A DNA stretch of 52,704 nucleotides. It comes from a virus. Shown here piece by piece: positions 27,143 to 35,667 of this stretch (the stretch's first letter is position 1; each line of letters starts with the position of its first letter). Made by a program: the position numbers and the translations under genes. Below the pieces are notes generated by a model. That model saw only the letters and a list, made by a program, of their open reading frames with translations, was not told the DNA's origin and did not search any database. The stretch spans positions 1 to 52,704 of the IMG/VR virus record IMGVR_UViG_3300046028_005598, one strand, 5' to 3'.

Positions 27143-27984
27143 TGACATCGCGAGTACTGAACGGTTGGCGAATCGACAAGGAAGACTTCGACTTTCTGCG
27201 TGGTCTGGAAGGTGAAGATCTCGTCATGCAGTTGTGCGGATCGTACGAGGAGGTTTCCCTCGATCCACGAACGTTGCTGCGTGTCGAGAACCAGGGTCCC
27301 GTTGGTAGTTGCCAAGGACATTCAATCTCATCCGGGTGTGAGTGGCTTTACATTCTGGCCACGAGTGACCCGTCTCTGCAGCTCAGCCGGGCGTATGGTT
27401 ACTACCGTAGCCAGAAGATCGATGGGTTACTTGGTCGAGACGCCGGGTCCACCATCCAGGCAGGCGTGAAGGTCGCGATGGAGTTTGGTATTCCCGAAGA
27501 ATCGGAGTGGCAGTACTCCAACCGGTACTCACAGAATCCACCAAAGCCCTGGGATGTGATGGATACGCTGGGTGCGAAGTATAAGGTCGCCAAGGCAATC
27601 CGTCTGACAACTTACGAATCTATCCGCACCTTTCTCGGTGCCGGTGTCGGTATGGTCCACATCGGTATTCCCTGGAACTCATCCGTCGACAAGGCAGTTG
27701 TCACCAGCTTCAACCCGAACGGTGGGGGCGGGCACTCGATCGGGCTCTACGCTCTGTCGGATCGCAAGGACAGCCAAGGTCGGCCATTCGTCTGGATGAT
27801 GAACTCCTGGGATAAGACCTGGGGCAACGCTGGTTGGGCCGAGTGGGCACCGGACGCCATCACATCCATGCTGAAAGCATCGTTCTCAGTATTCATTGGT
27901 ATCTCTGAAATGCCCGCGGTTAAACCTCGGGAATGGAAACTCGACGACATCAAGAAACAAGTGAAATGGTGGGTGTCCCCGTGA
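27142..27984 (+). CDS. Papain-like (C1 family) cysteine protease
   Basis: A 280-aa protein. The start is ATG 27142 (TGATG overlap), with GGAG 6 nt upstream. The catalytic set of the papain fold is complete: the oxyanion Gln and nucleophile Cys in NQGPVGSCQGHS (about residues 49-60), the His in GGGGHSIGLYAL (about 199) and the Asn in WMMNSWDKTWG (about 219). Between them is STIQAGVKVAMEFGIPEES, a typical C1 helix. No pro-region inhibitor domain and no signal peptide are visible; the last 20 residues are basic and Trp-containing (KLDDIKKQVKWWVSP). The family hydrolyses peptide bonds. In this cassette it could be a lysis or cell-envelope-degrading enzyme, as no muramidase, amidase or other endolysin is recognisable in the window. 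Confidence 0.85.
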   Translation: MTSRVLNGWRIDKEDFDFLRGLEGEDLVMQLCGSYEEVSLDPRTLLRVENQGPVGSCQGHSISSGCEWLYILATSDPSLQLSRAYGYYRSQKIDGLLGRDAGSTIQAGVKVAMEFGIPEESEWQYSNRYSQNPPKPWDVMDTLGAKYKVAKAIRLTTYESIRTFLGAGVGMVHIGIPWNSSVDKAVVTSFNPNGGGGHSIGLYALSDRKDSQGRPFVWMMNSWDKTWGNAGWAEWAPDAITSMLKASFSVFIGISEMPAVKPREWKLDDIKKQVKWWVSP

Positions 27985-28526
27985 GAACAACAATCGTATT
28001 ACTGACCGCTACGGCAATCCTTGGGTGCCAGACACCTACGCCTCCATCCCCGAAGGTTGACGTTGCTCCGGCATACGTTGACCTTGTCACGTCGAAGGTT
28101 GACCTGACCAACGACCTCGTGCAGGAGGTCGCCAAGGCCCTCACCGTCAACACCGAAGTTCTCAGCGAGATCCGTGATCTCGTAAAGAACCCTCCCACAT
28201 CCGGGGCTGCAGCTCAGGCTGAACCGCCCTCCACTCAGTCGCCGGTGCTCGCCCCGGATGTGCCTACGCTTTATGTGACAAGTGCCGACTGGTGCCAACC
28301 GTGTAGACAGTTGAAACGCGATGTTGAGAAAGGTAAGTTCGCCCCATTCAAGATCGTCTTTAGGGACGACCCATCGTGGACCGGGACCATCCCTGTTATC
28401 AGATGGCAGGAGCCAGCCGGTAGGTGGATGTTCCTCGGCAAGATCGACAGTAACGGTGACTACAAAGCCTACGGATACGACGACACGGTTGTTGGCCAGT
28501 TGAAACAGTTACACGGTGTGCAATGA
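27981..28526 (+). CDS. Thioredoxin-fold lipoprotein
   Basis: A 181-aa protein starting at GTG 27981 in the stop of the protease gene. The N-terminus has a signal peptide ending in the lipobox AILGC, so the mature protein is expected to be a membrane-anchored periplasmic lipoprotein. A helical linker (about 25-90) leads to a thioredoxin-like domain with the redox pair in SADWCQPCRQLK (near residue 104) and the cis-Pro strand GTIPVIRW. It may reduce or oxidise disulfides in the cell envelope, perhaps those of the neighbouring protease or of Cys-rich phage proteins. Thioredoxins are known phage genes, but a lipoprotein form in a lysis-like cassette is unusual. Confidence 0.8.
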   Translation: MRTTIVLLTATAILGCQTPTPPSPKVDVAPAYVDLVTSKVDLTNDLVQEVAKALTVNTEVLSEIRDLVKNPPTSGAAAQAEPPSTQSPVLAPDVPTLYVTSADWCQPCRQLKRDVEKGKFAPFKIVFRDDPSWTGTIPVIRWQEPAGRWMFLGKIDSNGDYKAYGYDDTVVGQLKQLHGVQ

Positions 28527-28822
28527 ACATCGAAGATCGACAAGAACTTTACCAGCTATGCGGGTGCCGGGCCGGGTCGGCCTGTGGATTCGAGTTTGGT
28601 GACTACGACCAAGTGTACGGCCTACAGGCGAAAGTCGATAAGGTTGTCAGGCAGTACGAGAAGCACCGGCCAAATGTGAAGTCTCAGTCAGACATGCTCC
28701 GCCAGATCAAAGCGGAATGGACGGCTGGACTTGGCCCGATCGCTTCAGCTTTAATGTGGATGGCTATCCGGGCTCTGGTCCGCAAGATCGTCATCTGGCT
28801 TTGGAATAAGTACAATCGTTGA
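28523..28822 (+). CDS. Last gene of lysis-like cassette, hydrophobic C-terminus
   Basis: A 99-aa protein in ATGA overlap with the thioredoxin gene. The N-terminal part has three cysteines (LCGCRAGSACGFEF); the C-terminal 30 residues form a hydrophobic helix ending in basic residues (IASALMWMAIRALVRKIVIWLW then NKYNR). It could be membrane-attached through its C-terminus. No family is recognised. Confidence 0.6.
   Translation: MNIEDRQELYQLCGCRAGSACGFEFGDYDQVYGLQAKVDKVVRQYEKHRPNVKSQSDMLRQIKAEWTAGLGPIASALMWMAIRALVRKIVIWLWNKYNR
28788..28816 (+). promoter_or_regulatory. Candidate promoter before the fibre genes
   Basis: TCGTCA (28788-28793), a 17-nt spacer and TACAAT (28811-28816, 5 of 6 consensus bases) overlap the end of the preceding gene. 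The next ATG is at 28882. A weak hairpin (CGGACG with CGTTCCG, 28832-28848) lies downstream. Confidence 0.45.
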
Positions 28823-28881
28823 TTCAACCCCCGGACGAGTAGCGTTCCGCCTTTGGTTCTCCTGTGAAGGAATGGTTATTT

Positions 28882-29349
28882 ATGGCACGTCTTACTCTGA
28901 TCTCCGCCAGTGCTCAACTCGTAAGCTCACCGTCCCGGCTTCGAGCGTTGTTTACCAAGTGTGACGATAACTTCACGGAGCTTTACGGCTACGCGAGTAC
29001 CGCCGCGGCTGCTGTCACAGCGACCACCGGTGGTGCTACGACCGGGCTCATCCCAGCCACTGCCAACTTCGTCACGGTGACGAGTGATAGTGCTAACAAG
29101 CAGATCAGCCTGCCGGCCGCCACCATCGGCAAGCAGATCACGATCCAGGTCGGAGCGACGGCGTGTGAGCTGATATCGTCTGTTGCGGCTGACAAGCTCA
29201 ACAACGTCACAGTTGGTGCGACCAACGAGGCGGCCCTCACTGCCAACAACACGTACCTGTTGCAGTACGTGGCGGCTAACACTTGGATCATGACCGGCTG
29301 GACTAACCTCGGTGCTGTACAGACAGCGGTTATTCCTGACGCTCTGTGA
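28882..29349 (+). CDS. Small beta-rich virion appendage protein
   Basis: A 155-aa protein starting at ATG 28882, with AAGGA about 10 nt upstream; a GTG at 28864 is the alternative. A helical N-terminus (ARLTLISASAQLV .. FTKCDDNFTELYGY) precedes an Ala/Thr-rich beta domain with the phrase ISLPAATIGKQITIQVG and a C-terminal NNTYLLQYVAANTWIMTGW. This C-terminal form is common at the ends of phage head- or tail-decoration proteins and short fibres. It precedes the main fibre genes. The exact place in the virion is unknown. Confidence 0.6.
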   Translation: MARLTLISASAQLVSSPSRLRALFTKCDDNFTELYGYASTAAAAVTATTGGATTGLIPATANFVTVTSDSANKQISLPAATIGKQITIQVGATACELISSVAADKLNNVTVGATNEAALTANNTYLLQYVAANTWIMTGWTNLGAVQTAVIPDAL

Positions 29350-29366
29350 TTCTTGTTTCATGGGTA

Positions 29367-29392
29367 GGACCGTCCAACGAATTGGGCGGTCC
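29367..29392 (+). other. Intercistronic hairpin
   Basis: Arms 29367-29375 and 29384-29392 pair over nine positions with one U.G in the rightward RNA; the loop is AACGAATT. There is no T run, so it is probably a processing or stability element or a weak attenuator. Confidence 0.6.
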
Positions 29393-29409
29393 ACTTCGAG
29401 GGACTCATC

Positions 29410-29724
29410 ATGCCGATCATCGAAATCGACAAAGAAACCCGGGCACAGGTTGCTACCTGGGTAACAAGCCAAAGTTTCACCAACGTACTACTCGCTGTGA
29501 TAGTGTCAGCGATCATCTATCTCGGCTACTACATCCTGTCGGTGGCGATGCCGGGAGCCCTGAAGGACGTCCAGACCGGGTATGAGTTAATCAATACTGA
29601 AAATCGTGAGGATCGTCAGCAGATTCGGGACGACAATATTCGGCTAGTCAACTTGATCCTGAAAGACAGGGGGGAGGAGCCACTGTCTGAAGCCCCACTG
29701 TCAAATACTGGTTCCGGTAAATAG
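29410..29724 (+). CDS. Small membrane protein with helical tail (holin-like candidate)
   Basis: A 104-aa protein, ATG 29410, with GAGGGA upstream. One strong membrane helix (residues 25-47, VLLAVIVSAIIYLGYYILSV) follows a hydrophilic N-terminus. After it comes a charged helix (NREDRQQIRDDNIRLVNLIL). This is compatible with a single-span holin or a membrane-anchored spanin, but it lies among fibre genes and not in the protease cassette. The function is open. Confidence 0.65.
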   Translation: MPIIEIDKETRAQVATWVTSQSFTNVLLAVIVSAIIYLGYYILSVAMPGALKDVQTGYELINTENREDRQQIRDDNIRLVNLILKDRGEEPLSEAPLSNTGSGK

Positions 29725-29749
29725 GTAGTCTACACTCTGAGGGGTTCTA

Positions 29750-32700
29750 ATGCCTGATCAAAACCTGGCCGCTGCTGTTGAGGTATTGGTCGGAGGAACG
29801 TCTGGTACATTCTTGGTGTGCAGCGGGGCCAACGCTTTGGTGTCGCAGAAGACAGCCTCCGAAGTTCGGACGTTGCTCAGTGTACTCACGTCCGCCCAGA
29901 TCGCGGCGGCGTACCAACCCCTCGGAAGCTACGCGAGTAGTGTCCATACTCACGTCCAGTCAGACATCACCGGCCTCGTATCCGCACTGGCGGCGAAAGC
30001 ATCAACGTCACACAAGGCCGAGCACGTAGTCGGTGGGTCAGACGCATTCACTGCCGCGGACATCCGGGGGGTACTCGGGGTAACCACGTTGTCCGGGTCA
30101 AACACTGGTGATCAAGACTTGAGTTCGTATCTGACATCAGCAGCGGCTGCGTCAACCTACGTGTCACTTGCTGGAAGCTACACGAACCCGTCATGGATCG
30201 TCAGCATCCCGAACACGAAGGTCACTGGCCTTGGGACTCTGTCGACTCAATCAGGCACGTTCTCTGGGACATCATCCGGGACTAACACAGGGGATCAGGA
30301 TCTCTCAAGCTATGCGACCACGGCGGCTGTAGCGTCAGGCTATCAGCCTCTTGAGAATAGACTAACTGCGATTACCAACATGGAGGCCGTAAACTATGGC
30401 CTCATGCAGTTCCGATTTGGTGCGCTTCTAGCCCGGTCGATCACACAGATAAAAGTAGATCTCGGCTTAGACGGGTATAACACTGGGGATCAAGATCTCA
30501 CAAGCTACCTAACATCAGCTACCGCAGCATCGACATACGCGACTATCGCCGCAGGTCAACCTGTCTCGGGCACTGTCGGTCAAGTGCTGACGAAGAACTC
30601 TGGGACGAATTACGATTCCTCATGGTCAACGCTGGTCCTTGGCGACCGTTACTTAACCACGTCGACCACCAGTAACACGCTGAGTAACACCGTCAAGTCG
30701 TTCACGATTGGAACTGGTCTGGCTTACACGCCAACGCAGAACATCACGATTGCCTACGATGCCTCAAACCATATGCACGGAGAGGTTGTCACGTACAACT
30801 CAGGGACCGGGGCGCTGAGTGTCGACATCAAGAACCACACCGGCGCAGGAACCTATACGGCATGGGTTGTCAACGTTGGCGGGATTGCTCCGGCAACCGT
30901 TGTGTCGTGGGGCGACATCATCGGTACTCTCGGGCTTCAGACGGACTTAGCAACGGCGTTGAATGGTAAGCTCGAAGTAACTACGGCGGCAACAACCTAC
31001 CAACCTCTCGATTCCGACCTCACAACGATCGCGGCACTGAGTCCCACGAACGACGACTTTGTTCAACGCAAGGCGGGAGTGTGGACTAACCGGACAGTGG
31101 CGCAGATCAAGACTGATTTGAGTCTCACAGGCACTAACTCAGGCGATCAGGATCTATCCTCCTACGCCACCACTGCCTCGGTCGTTGCTGGTTATGTTGC
31201 ATTGACAGGAGCACAGACGGTTGCTGGAGTGAAGACTTTCTCTTCAGCAGTGACGATTCCCACTGGCAACTTCTCGGCCCCCACTCTCAACTTTACCGGA
31301 GCAACCACTTCAGGTTTATACTTCAGTGCAACATCCTACGACAAAGTGGGTGTCTCTGTGGGAGGAGCTGATTCAGCTACCTTTGACGGTGTCGGTAATT
31401 TCTACATGGGTGGAACCGATCCTGCAATCAGGATGGGAACATCAGGCCCGAAGATCCGAGTCAGTGGCACCTACATCTACCTCACCCAGACTGACGGAAC
31501 AACACCCGCCCGACTGGATACCGGTGCCCTCAATGTTACTGGAGCCATCGCTGCTACTGGAGCAGTCACCGGGTCTAATCTCTCAGGAACGAACACCGGC
31601 GATCAAGACCTTTCCTCCTACTTGACTTCAGCAACGGCAACTTCAACCTATGTCCCTCTCACAAGAACTCTGAACACGCTGGCTCTGTCCAGCAATCAGA
31701 CATTCGCCGTAGCGTCAACCGGTACTGATTTTGCCATCACTAGCACCGGCACAACTCACACCTTCGCCATCCCTACTGCATCAGCTACAGCCAGAGGGTT
31801 AGTGAGTACAGGTGCCCAGACGATTGCCGGGGCGAAGACGTTTACATCTACACTTACCTATCAAGTAGAGGCAGCACTTTCCCAAACGTATAAGTGTTAT
31901 AATGACACGACGACAAATGGAACGCAGTTTATTTGCCAACGTGCAAGAGGAACACTCGCGGTCCCGCTATACCCGCTTGCCAGTGACGTTTTCGTGGGGC
32001 ACTACGCTTATGGATGGGATCAGTCCACGGGGGCGTTTACTACTCTAAGGGGATCTTTCGCATGTACTGCTGCTGATGACTGGACGGACAGCGGGAACGG
32101 TACGCAGTGGACGTGGCAAACCACCCCCATCGACACAAAAGTTCTCGCCAACCGAATGCGACTACACGCGGACGGGGATCTGACTATCGGGGGCATCGTA
32201 TCGACAGATGGACTGGTTCAGCTAGTAGGTACTAACAATCTTTTGACAGGTCTGGGCACGGCAACAAACAGGCTGCGGTTCACAGATACAGATGGCGCAA
32301 CTGCTCCCAATCAGCCTATCGGTGAAATTGAGTTCTATTCTTCGGACGCTTCCCCTACGGCGGTTGGTGTCAGAGGTGTGTTTGGTGCTTACGCAGAATC
32401 AACCACTGCCGCTACTGCATTCGTCTGGGGGCTGGATGTATCAACGGGATCTCCTTCAGAGAAGATGCGGCTAAACTCTGCCGGAAAGCTGGGCATCGGA
32501 ACGGGGACAACGATATCAGCTTTTGCACATATCATCGGTACGGCGGAACAGTTGCGAGTTGGCTACGATGTGAGCAACTACTACACGACAACCGTATCTT
32601 CCGCTGGGGCTATTACCTTCGATGCAGTCGGTGCTTCTGCTGGCTTCACGTTCTCGGATGCGGTGACTTTGTCGAGTACTTCTACCGCCACCGGATTACT

Positions 32701-33079
32701 TACAGCGACGGCAGGGGTCAAGACAACTAAAACAATTTATCAGACCACTGAAACTACGAGCACACCGGCTGCTGGTGCGGTGACAATTGACCTCACTTTG
32801 AACAACCATCAGACGCTGTCTCTGACTTCCCTGGCTGCGTTGGGCACGTCGCAAGTGACGTTCACTCCGCCAACGGGATCTTCTGCGGGCACCTTGATTG
32901 TTAAACAACACGCCAGCGCATCTAAGGACATCACGACGTGGGCAGTCACGGGAGGAACGATAAAGTGGATGGGCACTGAACCCAACTGGGTTGGTGATGC
33001 CGCTACGAATCTCAGAGTTGTGTCGTGGCGTTGGGACGGTTCAATCATGTATCTCGCGGCAACAGATGTGGGGACTTGA
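29750..33079 (+). CDS. Tail fibre with NTGDQ repeats
   Basis: A 1109-aa fibre protein, ATG 29750, with GAGGGG 5 nt upstream. The repeat unit [13 protein letters not shown], followed by a segment ending in A-S-T-Y, occurs five times (encoded near 30095, 30280, 30470, 31130 and 31585). This is a well-known unit of trimeric phage tail fibres. Between repeats are Ser/Thr/Ala-rich beta-helix-type stretches, and the sequence includes the phrase [10 protein letters not shown] or [10 protein letters not shown], also typical. The N-terminal about 60 residues should attach to the tail; the C-terminal end ([23 protein letters not shown], 32860-32930) resembles fibre tips. No intramolecular chaperone domain is recognisable. 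Confidence 0.88.
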   Translation: MPDQNLAAAVEVLVGGTSGTFLVCSGANALVSQKTASEVRTLLSVLTSAQIAAAYQPLGSYASSVHTHVQSDITGLVSALAAKASTSHKAEHVVGGSDAFTAADIRGVLGVTTLSGSNTGDQDLSSYLTSAAAASTYVSLAGSYTNPSWIVSIPNTKVTGLGTLSTQSGTFSGTSSGTNTGDQDLSSYATTAAVASGYQPLENRLTAITNMEAVNYGLMQFRFGALLARSITQIKVDLGLDGYNTGDQDLTSYLTSATAASTYATIAAGQPVSGTVGQVLTKNSGTNYDSSWSTLVLGDRYLTTSTTSNTLSNTVKSFTIGTGLAYTPTQNITIAYDASNHMHGEVVTYNSGTGALSVDIKNHTGAGTYTAWVVNVGGIAPATVVSWGDIIGTLGLQTDLATALNGKLEVTTAATTYQPLDSDLTTIAALSPTNDDFVQRKAGVWTNRTVAQIKTDLSLTGTNSGDQDLSSYATTASVVAGYVALTGAQTVAGVKTFSSAVTIPTGNFSAPTLNFTGATTSGLYFSATSYDKVGVSVGGADSATFDGVGNFYMGGTDPAIRMGTSGPKIRVSGTYIYLTQTDGTTPARLDTGALNVTGAIAATGAVTGSNLSGTNTGDQDLSSYLTSATATSTYVPLTRTLNTLALSSNQTFAVASTGTDFAITSTGTTHTFAIPTASATARGLVSTGAQTIAGAKTFTSTLTYQVEAALSQTYKCYNDTTTNGTQFICQRARGTLAVPLYPLASDVFVGHYAYGWDQSTGAFTTLRGSFACTAADDWTDSGNGTQWTWQTTPIDTKVLANRMRLHADGDLTIGGIVSTDGLVQLVGTNNLLTGLGTATNRLRFTDTDGATAPNQPIGEIEFYSSDASPTAVGVRGVFGAYAESTTAATAFVWGLDVSTGSPSEKMRLNSAGKLGIGTGTTISAFAHIIGTAEQLRVGYDVSNYYTTTVSSAGAITFDAVGASAGFTFSDAVTLSSTSTATGLLTATAGVKTTKTIYQTTETTSTPAAGAVTIDLTLNNHQTLSLTSLAALGTSQVTFTPPTGSSAGTLIVKQHASASKDITTWAVTGGTIKWMGTEPNWVGDAATNLRVVSWRWDGSIMYLAATDVGT

Positions 33080-33080
33080 T

Positions 33081-33704
33081 ATGCCGACCGATAGCTACAG
33101 TTCAGGGTCAGGAAACTGGACGGTCCCGGCTGGTGTTACGTCTGTTGATATTACTTTATGGGGTGGTGGTGGTGGCGGGGGTGGTGGTGGTGATGCGGGT
33201 TCTGGTCAAGGTGCGAGCGGCGGTGGCGGCGGCGGCTACTGCCAGAAACTGGCACTGGCCGTTACACCGGGAAACACGATTGCGTACGCCGTTGGTGCCG
33301 GTGGCGCAAAAGGCGTGGCAGTTGTGGGCGATGACGGAACGGATGGCACTGCCGGGGGGAACTCCACTGTTGCAGGGGGCACATATACTGCGAATGGTGG
33401 TGCCGGGGGAATACATCTAAGCGCTGCGACAACTGCGGGCGGGACGGCATCTGGTGGGACTACCAATACGACGGGTGGGACCGGTGCCGGGAAAATCGGT
33501 AATACTGGTGGTGCCGGTGGGTCTGCTCCTTCTGGTGGTGCTGGTGGTGCCGCTAGAACCAACGGGAGTGCTCCAGGTGGCGGCGGCGGCGGCGGTTCCA
33601 AAACATTCGATGGTGGAAATGGCGCGGCTGGTCGAGTCGATTTTACATATACTGCTTCTGGCGGAGGATCGACCGGGGCAAAATTCTTTTTCAATGCCTT
33701 TTAG
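33081..33704 (+). CDS. Glycine-rich adhesin-type protein
   Basis: A 207-aa protein starting 1 nt after the fibre stop. It begins with SGSGNWTVPAGVTSVDITLWG, the usual N-terminal strand pair of Gly-rich phage/bacterial adhesin modules, followed by about 150 residues that are mostly Gly, Ala, Thr and Ser. These include runs of 7-10 Gly near residues 33 and 168. Such sequences can form polyglycine II bundles at fibre tips. The end is GAKFFFNAF, which may be the trimer-tip or attachment segment. Because it directly follows the 1109-aa fibre gene, it is probably its tip adhesin. Confidence 0.75.
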   Translation: MPTDSYSSGSGNWTVPAGVTSVDITLWGGGGGGGGGGDAGSGQGASGGGGGGYCQKLALAVTPGNTIAYAVGAGGAKGVAVVGDDGTDGTAGGNSTVAGGTYTANGGAGGIHLSAATTAGGTASGGTTNTTGGTGAGKIGNTGGAGGSAPSGGAGGAARTNGSAPGGGGGGGSKTFDGGNGAAGRVDFTYTASGGGSTGAKFFFNAF

Positions 33705-33715
33705 GTATTCGACCG

Positions 33716-33925
33716 ATGCGGATTGTGGTATCTATAATCATTTTCGCATCGCTGTTCGCCTCAGCCGTTTCTCCGGACTACTGGCTGGGGAACATGATGG
33801 ACCGCAACGAAGAGATTCGACGGGAGAATCTTAGAATCTACGAAGAGAGTGGAGAGACGCCGTACCGAGTTGTTGACCGGTTCGGAGGATCTGTTATTGA
33901 GTATCATCTGAACCGGACTGAGTAG
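33716..33925 (+). CDS. Small signal-anchored protein
   Basis: A 69-aa protein whose N-terminus (RIVVSIIIFASLFASAVS) is a signal peptide or membrane anchor, with an AxA-type site near residue 17. It is followed by a charged helix (MMDRNEEIRRENLRIYEESG). The ribosome binding site is weak. Function is unknown; it may be an exported host-modifying peptide. Confidence 0.5.
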   Translation: MRIVVSIIIFASLFASAVSPDYWLGNMMDRNEEIRRENLRIYEESGETPYRVVDRFGGSVIEYHLNRTE

Positions 33926-33943
33926 GGTCTAGGCGGGATAGTC

Positions 33944-34021
33944 ATGGGAAAATCAATGCTGACGGTTGTTTCCGTGCAGCCAAAGAAGCCGTTAGTACTT
34001 AATACTGGATCTTCCGAATGA
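33944..34021 (+). CDS. Tiny gene (25 codons) in ATGA overlap
   Basis: An ATG at 33944 opens a frame that ends in the TGA at 34019-34021, overlapping the next gene's ATG by the same ATGA that joins so many real genes here. GGCGGG lies about 9 nt upstream. The peptide is basic with a short hydrophobic part (MLTVVSVQPKKPLVLN). It may be a translation-coupling leader for the 34018 gene rather than a functional protein. Confidence 0.35.
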   Translation: MGKSMLTVVSVQPKKPLVLNTGSSE

Positions 34022-34989
34022 CAACGCATACAGCCGTGATAGGGACAGTGTCCGGGCAATCGCTGACAGCAGTGCTGTTTGCGGTGTCAGTGCCCGATAC
34101 GATAGCGTACACGGCGGGGAGCGTGGTCGAGAGGACGAACGCTAAAGGGCAATACGTCGCCTCGTTCACCAACGTGGCGGCTGGGGATTACACCCTGATC
34201 GTGTCCATCGGGTCCGTCCCGGCTGCGTACGGCGGGAGGACCTTCACCGGAGTCAACGCTGAGGTGGCGACGACTACGCCAGAGATCGTGGCCCTGAAAT
34301 CAGCGACCCAGTTGCAGATAGACGATATCGAGGTCGACGCTGCGGCCTCTGTGGGGTACCTGACAACGCTTGTGTCTCGTGTGACGTCAGGTGTCGCGTC
34401 CATGTGGGCTGACCTTGTGACGATGATCATCGGGGACGGGACAGCGAACGCACAATGGTCGACTAAAGCCTTGGAGCTTGCACCTGCTGGTGGTGGGGGC
34501 GGGGGCGGCGGAGACGCCACTCTAGCCAACCAAGTGCTCATCCTCGACGCGATCGACAACTACATCTCTTCCACCATAGCCTCAGTAAACGGGACCACAG
34601 GAATGTTAATCGGATTTCCAACATCACTACACATCGGTGACAGCTACACGGACTCGTCGGACAGCTCGATCCATGTCTTCATCCGAGATGCCAACGACGC
34701 CCCGATAACCGATGTCGGGGACTTCGCGTTCACGGACGCGACCTTCGCCCCGATAGTGGTTATCACCCAGTCGGGCACGGTCAGCCGGGTGCGGGCGTCG
34801 GTAACATACGTCGATCCGGGGGCGGCCGAGTCGTACCTGAAGGTACAAATCCCATCAGGCGAAACTCGGCGGGCGGCACCCGGTATCGCCACGATTCAGT
34901 GCATCCTGCGATGGGTTGACGCGGACGATAAGGTGCTGTGCCAAAAGACGATCTCCAGTCAGGCCGTCACTTGGGTTGAAATGATTTAA
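34018..34989 (+). CDS. Beta-sandwich tail/baseplate appendage protein
   Basis: A 323-aa protein. The first 80 residues look like a carboxypeptidase-regulatory/Ig-like beta sandwich (VVERTNAKGQYVASFTNVAAGDYTLIV). A helical linker (LQIDDIEVDAAASVGYLTTLVSRV) and a run of eight Gly (about residue 160) follow. The C-terminal about 120 residues are a second beta domain (IHVFIRDANDAPITDVGDFAFTD). A flexible Gly hinge between two beta domains fits a virion appendage. It is the last structural gene before the early promoter at 35008. Confidence 0.55.
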   Translation: MTTHTAVIGTVSGQSLTAVLFAVSVPDTIAYTAGSVVERTNAKGQYVASFTNVAAGDYTLIVSIGSVPAAYGGRTFTGVNAEVATTTPEIVALKSATQLQIDDIEVDAAASVGYLTTLVSRVTSGVASMWADLVTMIIGDGTANAQWSTKALELAPAGGGGGGGGDATLANQVLILDAIDNYISSTIASVNGTTGMLIGFPTSLHIGDSYTDSSDSSIHVFIRDANDAPITDVGDFAFTDATFAPIVVITQSGTVSRVRASVTYVDPGAAESYLKVQIPSGETRRAAPGIATIQCILRWVDADDKVLCQKTISSQAVTWVEMI

Positions 34990-35007
34990 TATTTCTTTAC
35001 AGAACGA

Positions 35008-35036
35008 TTGACAAAAAGTTTCTGTACCGCTAGAGT
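35008..35036 (+). promoter_or_regulatory. Strong early promoter
   Basis: TTGACA (35008-35013, perfect), a 17-nt spacer, then TAGAGT (35031-35036), which keeps the TAnnnT positions. The expected start is near 35042-35044 and the first ATG is 35065. It is the best promoter seen in the window and drives the replication operon 35065-42267. Confidence 0.75.
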
Positions 35037-35059
35037 ACCTCCGTTCCTTTTACGGAGGT
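35037..35059 (+). promoter_or_regulatory. 8-bp perfect inverted repeat over start site and RBS
   Basis: Arms ACCTCCGT (35037-35044) and ACGGAGGT (35052-35059) flank a 7-nt loop. The left arm covers the expected transcription start, and the right arm contains the ribosome binding site GGAGGT, 5 nt before ATG 35065. It may be a repressor operator, or, if transcription starts upstream, a hairpin hiding the ribosome site. Confidence 0.6.
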
Positions 35060-35064
35060 GCTCT

Positions 35065-35667
35065 ATGCAAATTTCTATTACAGTTGGACTGGACGAGCTA
35101 CGCTCACTGCCCTTTGAATGGCAGAAAAAGATCCTCGCGTCGTTGGATCTTCCGGTCTCCCCGCCTGCTTACGCAGAACCTGTACCCCAGGTGGCTCAGT
35201 TTTCACAGCAAGCTCCGGTCCCAACGCCGATGCCAGCGTTTGCTCCACCAACCCAGCAGGTTCAGCAGCCACCGAAGCAACCGGTCATGCAGAACGGTGT
35301 GCCGACGTTTCTGCCAGACAAAGGCTTCGTGACCCAGCAGAGCGTAGCTCTCGACGTCCTGAGTGGCCAGCCAATCCAGCCACCGGTCCAGATGAGTCAG
35401 GCCCCGGTCATGCCTCAGTTCCAGTCGGCACCGGTTAACGTCACACCTATCGGTATCTCCGGTACCGTGATGGCGCCGATGCAGACTCCGCCGGGAGCCG
35501 CTGACCCAGCTACTGTCCGAGCCGCGGCGATTCAAGCCTTCAACCGAGGTGGACGAGAAATCGTTGCCGCCGCAGAGGCTGCCAGCGGCGTCAAGATTAT
35601 GGCACTGGCCCCGGACAACGCTCACCTGTTGGCCCACGCCTTGCGGGAGCGGGGAGTTGCGGTATGA
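35065..35667 (+). CDS. First early-operon protein, Pro/Gln-rich
   Basis: A 200-aa protein; the start is ATG 35065, not the TTG at 35008, which is the promoter -35 box. An N-terminal 30-residue ordered part (ITVGLDELRSLPFEWQKKIL) is followed by a long Pro/Gln/Val-rich stretch and then a C-terminal helical domain (about residues 145-200) with VRAAAIQAFNRGGREIVAAAE. No family is recognised. Its position at the head of the replication operon suggests a DNA-replication accessory protein or adaptor. Confidence 0.7.
   Translation: MQISITVGLDELRSLPFEWQKKILASLDLPVSPPAYAEPVPQVAQFSQQAPVPTPMPAFAPPTQQVQQPPKQPVMQNGVPTFLPDKGFVTQQSVALDVLSGQPIQPPVQMSQAPVMPQFQSAPVNVTPIGISGTVMAPMQTPPGAADPATVRAAAIQAFNRGGREIVAAAEAASGVKIMALAPDNAHLLAHALRERGVAV

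Noticed and set aside
3441-28837. 12-nt string AACCCCCGGACG found in the gaps at 3441 and 28826
   Set aside because: Only two intergenic copies with different surroundings, and an 11-nt match also occurs inside a gene near 11180; too little to call a regulatory site.
34991-35064. Earlier TTG start at 35008 for the first early gene
   Set aside because: That TTG is part of the -35 box and would be upstream of the transcription start; the GGAGGT site points to ATG 35065.
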